Part shown: in pieces, positions 32,993 through 45,569 of the stretch
Position numbering within the stretch: position 1 is the first letter of the stretch
How the letters are laid out: every line of letters starts with the position of its first letter
DNA from: Chiua virens
Lineage: Eukaryota > Basidiomycota > Agaricomycetes > Boletales > Boletaceae
Length of the DNA: 64,000 bases
Assembly (NCBI GenBank): GCA_019787685.1
Contig: JAHNUO010000007.1
Location: 2,046,001-2,110,000, forward strand
Direction of reading: 5' to 3'
Made by a program: the position numbers and the translations under genes
Notes under the pieces: model-generated
What the model was told of the DNA's origin: nothing
The model's database searches: none
What the model saw: only the letters and a program-made list of their open reading frames with translations

Positions 32993-35146
32993 ATGACTCA
33001 CTGCGGGAGTGCTGCAGTTTCACCTTTGGACGTTGTCGAACTACAAGATTTGACCACCGACAACGCAGACCCAGACATGCCTTTAGTACGTATCAGAGAT
33101 CAGGAAGAAATGATAGAAGACGACAAACCACAAGGTGAGCATCAGCTTCTGCTCATCCGTCGGTGTTGATGTTGTCCAGGGCTTTCCCCGTGTCTCATCA
33201 TCGCCAACCGTGCGTCACGCACATGAGCACTCCATTTGTTGTTCTCTTTTGTTCAGTGTCAACTCCGTTCTCATCGACCGCATTACAGGCTGGAAGAAAA
33301 AACTCCTAAAGCTCGGCGTCTCCTTCTTTCTCTTTGGGCTTATCAACAATGGTGACTATCCGTTTTTTCTATCGTCTATGGAGAGCTGAATGCGATATGA
33401 TTCCAGTGTTGTATGTCATCATTCTCTCCGCTGCACTCGATCTAGTGCCCCCGTCCACACCCAAGGGAATCATCGCTTTTTGTAACATACTCCCCTGCTC
33501 TATTGGCAAAGCTTGGATGGCCGTACTTCCTCAAAGGAAAGATACGGTACGCTCGACGCATCATAGGATGTGCATTGTTGAGCTTCGTTGGCATGCTGGT
33601 GAGTGAGTTCTCAGGCGAGCGGCAACGTAAACTCACTATTCTCAGGTTGTTGCCTTGTACGATAGTCTATATGCGAGACTTTTGGGTATCTCTCTAGCCT
33701 CATTTGCCTCTGGTACTTCTAATTTTCTCACCGTCATCTGAACGCAAGCTCAAATCTGGGTAGGTTTGGGCGAACTGACGTTTCTGCAATTATCAATTAC
33801 GTACAATCTTTCTCTGGGAGGACAAAGCGTTGGGTGAGTGTGTTTATTTATATCTGATATCCTGCACTCAGAGGGACCTTTGTTAGTTACTTTGCCTCCG
33901 GTACTGGCGCTGCTGGACTTGTCGGCGCTTTCATGTGGTGGGAAGTTAGAGGACTTGGCGTTCAAGTAGGAGTAGGCGTTTCCTCGGTAGGTGTACCGTT
34001 ATCGTATTTCACAATCGTCTTCCAACAGTTTCTTTGTCAGATACTGCCCTTTATCTTGCCATTGGCATATTTCCTCTTGCTCCCTCGTCCGGCTGCATTT
34101 ATGGATTCACCCCCTCCCGCTTACACTCCTTTGCCCGAAGAGGACCCTGATATTGGCGCAGTAGAGGTCGCGGAAGGTGATACCCTCCTCGGTCAGCCTC
34201 CCAAAGTACCTGTCTTCTTGACCGCCGGAGATAAGTGGCGACTAGTGAAGCCAATGATAACTAAATATATGATTCCGCTATGTGAGTGTTTCGTAATGCG
34301 TAATATATCAGATGAAAAGATTTCATTATCTCTCGTCCAGTTTTGGTGTACACTGTGAGTCCAGCTCGCATGCTATCGACGTTTCTGTTTATGACTTCCC
34401 CTGTAGTTTGAGTACACTATTAATCAGGTGAGCTCCTTTGACTTTCACCTCTTTCGCCTCCTTAGCCTCTCGTCGCAGGGTATAGCACCAACTTTGTTGT
34501 ATCCAGTGCCGTCACCAGAACGTGACGGTTTCCTGAGCAAGATCATCCACTCTATCAGAGATTATTACCCACTATGGCAGGTAGGACACACGTATTCATC
34601 CGAGACCGCATCTCACCCGCAACATTTTCCCCGTTCGCAGCTTGTCTACCAATCCACGGTCTTTATCTCGCGTTCATCGATCTCGATTGGCATTCCACCT
34701 CTTTCAGAGAGGCTCCTTACTCTTCCTGCTGTTGCCCAGTTCGTGATCCTCGTGACCCTGGTGTACGAGTCGGCGGTCGGCATCTTTGCAGAGGATCATC
34801 CTGCAGCCAGCATCTTTTTCGTCTTTCTCCTCATCAGCATCGAGGGTATCTGTGGTGGACTCGCCTAGCAAGTATCCCCTTCTGCTTTGCCACACAAACT
34901 AGAACTAACGACCGTGCGTTGTGTTACAGCGTCAACGTGTTTTATCGGATCAATCAGGAACGACCCGACCCATCGACAGTGATCGATATGGAACGCGCGA
35001 GACAAGAGCTCGAGTTCAAGATCGGTTCGCTCGGATTCTCGGACTCGTCTGGTATCTTGCTCGCAGCGATACTTGCCGTGCCGACCGAGCTCGAACTCTG
35101 CCGAACACAGGTGGCGAGAAACAAGATGTTCTGCAAGAAGCTGTAG
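32993..35146 (+). CDS. BTN1: Battenin / CLN3-family lysosomal (vacuolar) membrane protein
   Basis: ATG 32993 opens a short acidic cytosolic N-terminus. Multi-pass blocks follow: VSFFLFGLINN joined to VLYVIILSAALDLV (a family signature), PALLAKLGWPYFLKGKIRY, GLGELTFLQLSITYNLSLGG, GTGAAGLVGAFMWWEVRGLG, a polar loop rich in Pro/Glu, then LVYQSTVFISRSSISIGIPP, AQFVILVTLVYESAVGIF and GICGGLAYVNVFYRI. The end is at 35146. Around ten short introns fit. Battenin homologues act in vacuolar pH and amino acid homeostasis; the human gene is mutated in juvenile Batten disease. One extra C at about 33490-33499 breaks the frame inside the second conserved block. Confidence 0.85.
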
Positions 35147-35460
35147 TTCTCCATCTCACCTCGAGCGACGGACCTTTCTGGCTGGACGTCGTACGCCGTG
35201 CCGACGTCTGGTGTGTTGTTAGAGTTGGTAATGATGACGCTAAGGTCATCATAGAGGGTGGAAATACATGTGACCATACCATTATAATTCCATATATTGG
35301 TGTACATATGTAGATGGGGATCGGAGCTGAATATTGAATAATGTAATGCCATCACTCGACAGAAGAGCACATCGACACAGCGCAGATGAAACAAACAGAC
35401 GACGAATGCATGATCGAACAGCGAAAGCGGAAGTGGAATGCACAAGAGCGGCTAGCACAT

Positions 35461-38400
35461 TCAGGAAGTGGGCCTCGGCGAGCCGACGTACACCCCAAAC
35501 GACTGCCACGTCTCTTGAAGATGGAGCTGCTGCTGCTGCTGCTGAAGACCCGGTCCCTCGGCGACCGCGCGGGGATAGCCATAGTCACCGTAGCGGTCGT
35601 ACTGCGAATACGACTGCTGGCCATACGCCGCTACCGGATGCGCGGCATGCGTGATGTCCTGCCTATGATAGTCCTCCCCCGCGTCCCAGTGGTTTCGTGG
35701 TACAGACGAGGATACAGACATGGGTCCACGCACGTATGGCGGCGGCGGGGACGAGTCGGACGTACGACGCCGTGGAGGCGCTGTTGGCGTGCTGAAGGGG
35801 ATGTACATGCGTAGGACGCGGTCGATGATCGGCGTCATAGTCGTCCAGACGCTGTGGCTGTTGTTGTTGTTGTGTCGTGTAGTAGTACTGCCCGTGGTCG
35901 CCCCGGGACTGATGGTGGTGCGGATAGGTTGATTGTACGTACGGGTCGTAGCGTGGGCCCGTAGAAGAGTATGTATACGCTTGTGATTGCGATGCACTCT
36001 GAGACGAAGTGGAGTGGAGCTCGGATTGGTAGTGGTGATAAGCGTGCGCCGGTGGCGGTTGGGGCAGGTAATGCTGCTCGTGGGGGTGATGCAAAGGCGC
36101 CTGTGGGGACAACACACTGTCATACCGAACGCCTTCTGGGTTCGATCTATAACTCGGCGCGGCGGACACGGTGGACGTATAAGGTGCGCTCGATTGGGAC
36201 TCTGAAGCGGGTATCGTGAGGGGGTAGAGCCGCGGCTGCTCGAGTTCGTGCTGTGGCTGATGATGCGGCGTGTCTGGTGCTTCGTACCCTTCGACAGACG
36301 CCATGTGCGTGTCTGCATCGGTATAGAACTCGTCTCGCTGGGCGTTCGTCAGCTGTGTGTTGAGATCGCCCTCAAAGCTGGCCCATTGATCACGGAGCGT
36401 CGGGTGCAAGGTCGTGAACCTCGGCATCGATGGCTGACTTGGGTGGCCTGCGACGCCGCCCGGACTGGGTGAATCTGAGCTGGCGCTCTGAACAGGCGTC
36501 ACGACTACGTTAGAACTCGAAGATGAGGACTTAGTAGCGACCGTGTTGATGCGGCCACTAAAGATGGACAGCTCGTCTTTCGGTTTTGGCTCTGTGGAAG
36601 GTGAGAAGATGTCCCCATCACGGATGACGGAAGGTTTTGCTGTGCTGTATGCCTGCTCGGCTTTTTGCAACAGTCGTTGAAGGATAGGCTGAGTGCGAGT
36701 ACCATCAGCGAGTGCCCTGTGTAGCATGACTGAACATACCAAAAACTTCACTGCACGACCGCCATATTCCGAGGCCTCTCTGAAGAGGTTGACTGCCTGG
36801 AGACATCAAATTAGTTCGAATGCGGAAGAGGCACTCTGAACTCACTTTGCGCAGTTCCGTCATGGCAGCACCGGTCGTTTTCGATCGCATCCCAGTACCC
36901 GACGCATGCGTCACAATAGAAGCCAGCATCACCTAATAGAAACCGCATGGGTCAAAGTCGTTCCACTGGTGATGAGATAGGAGATACTCACAGAACTCGA
37001 GAAGGCGTGAGTCCAGAGTACCCAGAAGCGCGCTATTTGCGCTGGGAATAGGATTGAATTGAATGTACAGGTTGCCAAGTATTTCACAAGCACTACGGTA
37101 GCCGGCCAAGAACGACGGCGCAAATTGACTCTGCATCGGGTCAGTAGGATTATTAGACACGGCTTCCGCGAAGAAGCATCGATGAATGTATACAAGGACT
37201 ACGTCGTTTTTCGGTCAGAAAGCGGCTTGGAAATTGTGCAAAGCAAAACAACTGACTAAAATTGCGATAGTTCAACGGCATGTAGTGTTTCATTGCTTCC
37301 GCGAGGCCAGCACCCGGAAGAGGTTGTTGTTGTGCATACTTTGGCAGCTCCATGTCTCGCACCTTGCGGTCAAGCTCGATGATCGTAGAGTATTTGGGAA
37401 CTTTTGCGGTCTGTGCATTCTCAATGACTGCAGAGACACATTCGTAACCGAATCGTGCTTTCCACGCGGGGACTGGTAGGACCACCCTCTCAACGTAAAC
37501 AAGTAAACGAGATGAAAACAGTCCCACTTACAACTTGGAAGGACAGAACCATCATCATCAATCGTGGAATCAGGGTCATTAGGAAGCTCGCAGTCAACGA
37601 ATGGGAGATAGAACGTGGCTAATCGCCCAGTTGCAAGGCTCTGAACAAGCTCAATGAATAAAGATAAAGACGCATTGTCAAACGTAACGTACCTGCCACC
37701 CATCCGTGATGAATAATTCCCAAAACAGAGCGCGGCGCTTCTGAACTTCTGAGGGTGACAACTGCCAGCGAGCACAATCACGGTCTGCCTTTTTGTGAGC
37801 TCAGACTACCAGTCATGGAAAGAAAAACATACGAAGTCCGATCTGCATGTGTGGGGCCTAGAATGAGCAAAACATTTAACCATCACAAGAAAATGACTCA
37901 CACTTTGTGCTAGCTTCGTCGCAAGTCCGAATATACCCCAGGTACACTCAATGCTGTTCTCGCCACTGACCAGGCCTTGATAGATGGCAAGCAATGCCAA
38001 GGTCTGGATAGTAGTTACGGACGGTGGTCGATCTAACACTGGCTCCAGGTTTAACGCTGCGCGCGCCAAGTGGCAATACATATTTGCCTCCTCGTTATCA
38101 GGCGCAGGGGGTAGCGAGTTGTCGGTGAGAGCGCCAAAGCAGAAAATGACAAACAACAGCGCTAGTTCATGGGAGGTCTTTGCTTGTGATTCCGCCGAGC
38201 CGCCTAAAGGACTTCCATGCACTGAAGGGGCCACAGAGCCTGGCGGGAGGAGATCGGAAGCCTCGCTATACCAAAGCGGGAGGCATTCTTCCAAAAGTTG
38301 TTTTTTGGTGACTGCACCAAAGAACCAAGGTGCCTGAGACAAGTAGAGCTCGCATAATTGACGCGCTCGATGCCAGGGAGGCAGATGGTTTTGGACGAGG

Positions 38401-39378
38401 TAATTGAGATCGACGGCATCAGAGAAGACGGGAGCAAGAGGAAACGTCTTGGATAAATGCTTGACAGGACCAGGAAGATCACTTGTGTTTGGACCTCCAC
38501 TCGTAGGCGGAGCTGGTGAGCTCGCGGGGTCTGCTGCCTCACCCTTGTGAACAGAACGAGTGAGTGGAAGCGGCAGTACCAATACTCGTCAGCTTACAAT
38601 CAGTAGACTCTTGATGATGATGCTTCAACAACTGAGAATATATAATGCACGAATATCACTCACTTCTGAGCCAGCGGATCGACCATAAAAGGTGGCAGCA
38701 CCATCGTCCCGCAACGCTAGTGTTCCAAAAGCCTCGATGTACTGGGAATCGTCGTCGGCACGAGATTCGGAGGCCTTTCGATCCCTTTCGTCGTCAATAG
38801 CAACATGCAGATCGATGATTGACTTGACGTCGAGAAGGTCTCGACGCAACAGAGGATGAGACTCGCTTGGTGCGATACTTGATTGCAGGACAGCAAGGGC
38901 GTCCTCGAGCTGCCGGATGCGATCGCTCATGAGTAATATCTTTTCGTGCAGCTTTTCCGTGTCAGCAAGTACGAAGCTGGAGTGAAGTGGTGTCTGAAAA
39001 GGCTGTGCCACAGCATTTCTTGGATGGAATACCTACCGAGTACCCTGACCGGTCGTCAGTTTGCCTGGGCATGACGTCGTTAGAATGACAACGATGGGTC
39101 ACGGTCGTTCAAGTTTGCACGCATACCGTTTGGACATATGGCTGAACATCCACGGCGTTTGCATGACGAACATGGAACCGTCTTGTCGCACTTTAATTTG
39201 AGTCTGCGTGATGGGGTCCGTAAGTGTGACAAAAGCAACACGATAAGCGTCGAAAAACAAACCGTCGGCATTCCGCACAAGACATTACACCTCGGTTCCG
39301 CTTGTGCTCCTTGTCGATCGCCTTCTGGACCTCCTTGCTCTCCTGGCGGGTGACATTCAACTTGGGTGCTTGAGGCAT
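35461..39378 (-). CDS. Zn(II)2Cys6 fungal transcription factor
   Basis: ATG 39378 starts a basic leader (QESKEVQKAIDKEHKRNRG). The binuclear zinc cluster spans an intron: CAECRR joined to LKLKCDKTVPCSSCKRRGC and a final ICPN. A coiled-coil linker follows (EKILLMSDRIRQLEDALAVL). The middle part is the Fungal_trans regulatory domain: LYLSQAPWFFGAVTKKQLLE, NMYCHLARAALNLEPVL, TIQTLALLAIYQGLVSGEN, GLHRDCARWQL and TFYLPFVDCELPNDPDST. The C-terminus is long and low-complexity, His/Gln/Pro/Tyr-rich with a Q run near 35535 and an end FGVYVGSPRPTS at 35461. A frame change around 35830 near the end may be an intron or a base error. It probably regulates carbon or nitrogen utilisation genes, but the targets are unknown. 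Confidence 0.8.
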
Positions 39379-40289
39379 TTCGAGGGTAAATTATTATGAA
39401 GAGCTAGGAGTCGGAATCACTGGGGGCAGAAGCAGAGCCATTAAGAGGCTTCGAAAGGTCATTACGGCCCTTGGTTGCGTTACGGTAATTCAGGAGTTAT
39501 TAAAACGCGCCTTAGCTAACGCTCCGAAATCTTGTTGGGCCCTGAGCATGTTGCTCGCGCCCACAATGTCAAACGTACGCTGGACTCGACGCGCGCATGA
39601 GCAACACTCGAGTTTCGAAGTGGCTCTTTGCCGAGTTGCATGTCCAGGAAGGCATACTTGAGTTTAACACTACGCGTAAGCATCCGAAATGTCGGCTTTT
39701 TTGTGTCCTCTCAATCTGCGATCGCTATACTTGGTGAGACCGCAGTTCATGAGAATTTATCCCGTTGCGACGTCGGTCCAGGTCTTTAAAATTGTCCGCA
39801 TCATCTCACATTAGCAATTGAGCGGTGTTCATCGATGATATATGATATTCTTGCTCCTTTCAGACACTCGAGGCCAGTCTAGCTTGCCAAGATTCGGCAA
39901 GTAGCGTTCCACTGATCGATCGGATAGGAGATCGTGATGGACGGGCGCCATCGAGTCAGTTTGGACGGTATTAGAAAGGTGACAAGTTTTTGTCCGAGGT
40001 TGCTCGGAGTACTTAATCATCCACTGCTTCCAGCCTGTGAACTATGGCATCACCTTGTACTTTTACCAGAAAGTCTGGGCATTTGCAAGAGGTTACACTG
40101 TCCGTTCTAAAGCTGCGATCACTGAGAAATGTTACATCGTCAACCTAATTGCCCTCGGGCAACCTGGTAAAAACACAAACGAAATAGTGCGAGATCATGT
40201 ATCGTCCTTGAATCGAAAGCGAAAAGAGAAGCAAAGGCACTAGTCAGATTTTTCCCTTGCACCTGACAAGCCCCAACCAAACCAACTGG
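39379..40289. other. Promoter of the Zn2Cys6 gene and 3' region of the TB2/DP1 gene
   Basis: About 0.9 kb without a convincing coding exon. The longest open frame (40037-40243, plus) has no recognisable features. No repeat seen. Confidence 0.4.
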
Positions 40290-41256
40290 TCAGCCCCGCA
40301 CCGCGTTCCGCCCTGGACCCCTTCCCACCTGCATCCGCATCCGCTCATACCCCTCCGCATCACTCGGCTCGTCCAATTCCTCGAACCTCCCCGTCCGCGC
40401 GCGCAACTCAGAATCAGAAGAGTTGCGTGAAGACGCTTCGAAAGAACCAGAAGCAGCAGGGATCGACACCGCTTTGGGCTGACGTTTGCGGTCACGTGTA
40501 GACCCGGAGGCATCCAGGTGGATCTGCGAACCAGCAGGCGTCTGCCAGGCCCTGTCAGTGGCGGACACGGAGGCAGCGGCACCTTGTGACAGGAGAGCTG
40601 CACCTGACGCAAGCAAACTAGGCCCGTAAGAGCGCCAGAGGCCAGCGACAAGTTGGGCGGGGCCGGAGACGGGGTCACCTAAGGAGGGTGGCGGTGCACT
40701 CGCTACCGCCTCGCCCGCAGTGGGGTGGGCATATTGCGCTTGCTGTTGCTGTCCCAGCGCACGCGTAAACTGGTCCCACAGTGCGCGGAAGCGTTCTTGT
40801 AAAAAGGCTTTGAGCCGTGCCTTGGAGGATGCAAGGGTGGCATCAATCTGCGACTCGTGCGAGTGAAGGAAGGGCTGGAGGTAGTTGATGTAGATGTACG
40901 AGGATCCACGCGTTTGGGGAAGCACAAGGTAGAGAAGAAAGAGGGTCTTGATCAAGTAATACATTGGTATCCTATGACGTTTGTTTTAGAGAATATCACA
41001 CACGAGAGATGCGGGCTTACCAGGACACGAGCCATTCTGCGAGATATTCGACGCCGACGATGCAACCGAGCACGGACCAGTACATGAGCCATCGCTCGAT
41101 GTCCTCTTCCGAGGCAGGTCGTTGTGAGAGCGTTTTGTAAGAAGCATAGCCAGGGTAAAGAAAGGCGACGACCGAACTGGGACGACTCAGCGACGAACGT
41201 GGGCGATGCAGGGTAGGGACATACCTTATAACACAGGAGGTCAAGTAGAAGAGCAT
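40290..41256 (-). CDS. TB2/DP1/HVA22 (REEP/Yop1-like) ER membrane-shaping protein
   Basis: Three exons begin with MLFYLTSCVIR at 41256. The conserved domain contains FLYPGYASYKTLSQRPASEE, ERWLMYWSVLGCIVGVEYLA and, after an intron, IPMYYLIKTLFLLYLVLPQT then GSSYIYINYLQPFL, the classical hairpin-membrane and amphipathic arrangement. After about 130 residues a long Ser/Ala/Arg-rich cytosolic tail extends to the stop at 40290. Yop1/REEP proteins curve ER tubules. The tail makes this protein longer than Yop1 (about 180 residues) and like other basidiomycete members. The start is 158 bp from the divergent BAH gene. Confidence 0.85.
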
Positions 41257-41414
41257 GGTTGTCCAAGGTCTGCGGATTTGGCGTGCTGGGTAGGGAGTAA
41301 CGTATTAGTCATATTGATTACGTGTTTAACTAGTACGCGCTCATTTAGCAAATTAACAAACGCGTCTTGACGGGGTTGACGCGACGTCGCCTCTCCTTGT
41401 CACACGTCCACATC

Positions 41415-42794
41415 ATGGCGAGAAGGAAGAAAGCCCGTCTCACACTCACCAAGACATCAAAGAAGAAAGCACACAAGGAGGCCCCAGGCGGACTCAGCGA
41501 GCGCAAGTTCCTTGCACTCACCCATGACTATGGATCGTGTGTCGGTGAGCACCATTGATCACCAGGTGACGATATCGTGCATCATCACTGTCCACAGTGG
41601 AAAATGCATTTCACGAATCACAGATATATAAATTAGAGGAAGAGTGCGCAAGACTTCTAGTGACCACTTGTACATTCTAACGGCTTCTTAGCGTGTACAT
41701 ACAATACAAAGAATCAGCAGCTGATGACGGTAGCACCGACACCGACCCGACGGAAGAATATTGGATAGGAAAGATTCGGAACATCCGAGCAGATTCCCCT
41801 AATGATGTAAGAGCATCCCTAATCCCACCTGTCATGCTCGTGAATCCCACTAGGTGTATGTTCAAGTCCAGTGGTACTGGGCGCCACACGAAGTGGCGGA
41901 GGTCATCAAGTCATTGTACGTCCTTCCTCTCCCCAAACGTCCTTCCTATTCAGGTAACACCAAGTGACCCCACGAAATGTGGTAAATATGAGAAGCTAAT
42001 TTCCAACAACTTTGACATTATATCCGTCCACTGTATTGCCGGTGAGTGCCACCGTCTATTCAGGTGGCATCTTGTATCGATCTACGTTCTTTTTCAGAAC
42101 ATGTGAACGTCAAATACTTTGACGAGACTGGCATCTATCAAGAACCCATCGACGACGGCGAATGGTTCTACAGGTACGAGTTCCTCTACGACGGACGAAA
42201 AGTCACAGTGAGTTCCCGCCCCGTCAACGTCACTCCCACACTCACGACGCGTCCTCGCAGCCCAAGGTCACGCACCTTGCGTGTCCCATCTGCAAGGTAC
42301 CCTACGTGCCAGGGACAGACAAGATCCTCCACTTTTGTCCCCGTCCAAACTGCCTCAAGTTCTATCACCAGGCTTGCCTCGTCAAGCACGGCTACGTGGA
42401 GAAAACGCGTAAACACAGGGTTCTAGAAACCTGGCCCGACGTTGACCGGACCGTCCCTTTGGAAGACTTTGAAACCCACCCTGGCCCCCCCAAGAAGAAG
42501 CAGAGGAGGAACCACGCCACACCCAGGAAAAATATAAATGAATCCATTGCGGGTTTGCCAGAGGAGTTGCTCAAAGCTGCCAACCAACAGATCATCAGAG
42601 GCGCCCAGGGAAGCGGCGTCGTTGGCAACACTACCCCTGTTTGTGCTGCTCGACGCCTCATCTGGAAGACACTCAACGAGGGTGGCGTCCTCTCAGATGA
42701 CTGGGAGAAGCATATTGACATCTCTGGAGCATCCGTGGAAACTGACGAACAACTTCCTAACTGTACTTGCCCAAGTTGCTATAGCCCCATCTAG
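41415..42794 (+). CDS. BAH-domain protein with PHD-like zinc finger
   Basis: ATG 41415 gives a highly basic start (MARRKKARLTLTKTSKKKAH). A BAH domain follows across introns: AYVYIQYKESA, EYWIGKIRNIRADSPND, VYVQWYWAPHEV, EHVNVKYFDETGIYQEPIDD. Then a zinc-binding region CPICKVPYVPG, HFCPRPNCLKFYHQACL resembles a PHD finger (Cys4-His-Cys pattern). The rest is Lys-rich with PPKKKQRRNH, and ends with CTCPSCYSPI at 42794. BAH and PHD modules read histones and nucleosomes, so a chromatin role in the nucleus is likely. No catalytic domain is seen. Introns all splice in frame. Confidence 0.75.
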
Positions 42795-43247
42795 AACCTT
42801 GTTTCATCTGAACATCCATCTACAACTCATTGCTTTCGCGCTGTACCTACACAACAACATAGCTTAGCCATCCATAATACCCACCATTCTGTGCAATGAT
42901 CCATACTAGTCTCCCAATCCCCAGACTTTTTCAAGACAAAGCATAGTTTATTCAGTGAATGGATCGACGACGAATGCCCGATCTAACATTAGAATGCCCT
43001 TCAGTTTGAAAAAGCCAGTAAAATAAACGCATCGCCATGCATGCCAGCTCCCCTTGCCGAGACGTGACGCGTGTTGAAAATGAGACAAGAAAAGAAGAAA
43101 AACTAGTTATACAAACAAAAGCGATGGATGCGAATGAAATATCCAATGGATGTGTGTTGTGCATGTGCATAAAACCGAACCTCAGAAACCCCATGCTAAA
43201 TGCAAATTGCTCATCGAGCCCCTGTGCATGCCGCAGAACAAACGCGG
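42795..43247. other. Intergenic between convergent BAH and velvet genes
   Basis: No coding exon recognised; likely 3' untranslated sequence from both genes. Confidence 0.4.
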
Positions 43248-44547
43248 TCACATGTCTTCGCTATCGCTCGTCTTGCTCGCCCGGAGCGTCGACCTTGCGA
43301 CGGAACTCGAAGAACGGCAATCGTCCTTGCGTTTCCGCTTACGCTCCGTTTCGCGCGTGTTAAGTCGGACGCCCCATCGAGCGAGTTGCTTTCGTTCAAA
43401 CGTCGGCGTGAGCACAGCATCATAGCAATGGCATCTCCACCCGGAAAAAGGTAACGATACGCACCTTGGTCAATTCTGTGGACGGTTGCAACCCGGGAAA
43501 CTCTTTGGTCGAATAGATTCTGAACGGACCACCGAAACATTCCGCTTGAATCGGGAGGTCATCATGACCCGACGTGCGCGAGAAGATATCAAAACAGCGG
43601 TACCGCAAAAAGAACTGACCCTCTATTTTGACCGCCAGGTCCTTGTTTTGACAAGTACCAAGAAGAACGAATGAATGAAAAGAAGCAAGACGATAATCAT
43701 CAGTCACACGCCCACCCAGCACGGAACGAAGAAATGGGAAAAGGACTGACTGCAAAAGGAAAGACCAATGCTTTTCGGCCCTGATACTCAATGATCGCAA
43801 GCTGGATAAAGGTCGCACCGGAAAGCGCCGTCGTGCAATTCATGTCTTCCATGATGGGTTGGTCCCAATAGTATGTAATGACACGCTGATCTGGGGTCGG
43901 CGGGCGTTGGTGATGTGAGGGTTGCGGGAGAGCGGGCCGGGTGGGTAACGGCGGCAACTGTATAGATGCCAGATTTGAATGGGGGCGGTAGAGGGGCTCC
44001 GCGTGCGATGATTCCGGAGAAGGATGTCGTTGGTAATGGTGAAAGTGTGAACTACTGTGCGACGGATGCCGCGTAGTGGTGGGGACGGGATAGAGATCGA
44101 CATTGCAAAGGAGCCCGAGGGTATTGACCTCCCTTTCCCATGACATTGGCGTGAGCGCCTCCATCGTCTGGTGAACCGTAGACGCCTGTTCAAGGGAGTC
44201 ACTCACGAGTAATCCTGAATCTCCCTCTCGTACTGCGCCTCCGTGCCGTGATTGAACACTTGGTAGAGCTTGAGCAGTACGACGGGTGGCGGATCGAGCG
44301 GACGGCGATCGACCCTCGCATACCTACATCCCGCGGAAACAGAAGAACGAGTGCATCAGGAACGGAGAAGGGGGGGAAGGGGAATGAGGAATTACTTTCG
44401 ACCCAAGTCAGCCTTTTGAATCTCGGTCAATTCTGCGCGAAGTGTTTTGCCTGCGAACGAACCAGAGACGAATTGGATAGGGAGGTTGATCCACGAGTTG
44501 CTGGTCCGGCGAGGAGGTCCGTTGGCAGCTTCTATCAAGGCCTCCAT
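43248..44547 (-). CDS. Velvet-domain developmental regulator
   Basis: Start chosen at MEALIEAANGPPRR (44547); an upstream Met at 44658 is in frame. Velvet blocks in order across four introns: FAGKTLRAELTEIQKADLGR, YARVDRRPLDPPPVVLLKLY, GLLCNVDLYPVP, then an insertion of about 75 His/Pro/Ser-rich residues, ATFIQLAIIEYQGRKALVFP, DLAVKIEGQFFLRYRCFDIF, GGPFRIYSTKEFPGLQPST and LARWGVRLNTRETERKRKRK. It ends TSDSEDM at TGA 43248-43250. Velvet proteins (VeA, VelB, VosA) are NF-kB-like DNA-binding factors that couple development, light and secondary metabolism. The split of the domain by a long insertion resembles VelB, though the subfamily is not certain. No frame break seen. Confidence 0.82.
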
Positions 44548-44659
44548 GGAAGAAGACACGAGGAGATGGGGGAGAGTGAAACGATTTCTGGCACCAAGTA
44601 CGACGTCAGAATGATACCTCTCGCCTCTAGTCTTTTTCGAGGAAAAAGCGGCGATCACT

Positions 44660-45569
44660 TCTGAGTGAGCGATTCGAGCGTGTTTTCTGGCACGCGGCTG
44701 TTAGAACAGGCAAGTGAGCACGGATATGGAAGCAACAAGGCTGAGACTAGTTGGAGTAGAAGAAGAGGCGACTCTGGTGGGCATGCGCCGTTCCAAATTC
44801 AGACTTGTGTGTTCCTTTCAATTTTGCGGGCCGCGCCCAACTGGGTACCGAATTCTGGAATGCGTCGCCAAGCCCAGGTACAGAGACAACCCTATATCAG
44901 CCTTCGTTCTGAGTCGGGGTGCGGGGTAGTAACATGGCGTTTGGGATAGACCCGATGGCAGCGGATGATGGTCATTTCCTCATTAAAAATCCCTCTCAGA
45001 CAGTCCAGTTCCCCGGAACATGGCTCGGTGCGGCACTGACAAAAACCTTGTGGTGGTCAACGCCCCACCCTTTAAATCCGCGATACAAGCGACTTCAGGG
45101 GTTCCAGGTCGCACGTTGTCATCCCCATCACAAGTAATATGTAATCTTCGTGGCCCAACACTCCTGAAATTCTCCCCCTACGACTTATCAACACTCACCA
45201 TGGTCCCACTCGGAATCATGATCGGGTCCCGAGCGGCGCCCATTATCGCGTGCTCGAGTTATGTAAGCGAGCTTCGCCGCCGGTTCAGACCCTTCTTCAG
45301 TGACATTAACGCGCTCTTGGCAAGTGAAATATCTAGTGTTCATCAGTAGCTATCCTTGATACATTGTAAAACCAGGAGTCCCAACGTGTACTCTCTAACA
45401 CGTCAGCCAGGAGAGAAAAGAGTCCAGTGAGTGAATAGTGTCCAGCGTTCGTTCACATGGGTACTAGGTAGAACGAGTAAAAGGAGAGAAAAGGGAACTG
45501 TATGGCCAGTACAAAAAGTATTCGTGAATAGGTTATAGGATGCATGTAATATGGGGGGCAGATGACTAA
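44660..45569. other. Velvet promoter and glucan synthase 3' flank
   Basis: About 0.9 kb with no convincing exon on either strand. A long upstream leader for the velvet gene is plausible, as is common for fungal regulators. Confidence 0.35.
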
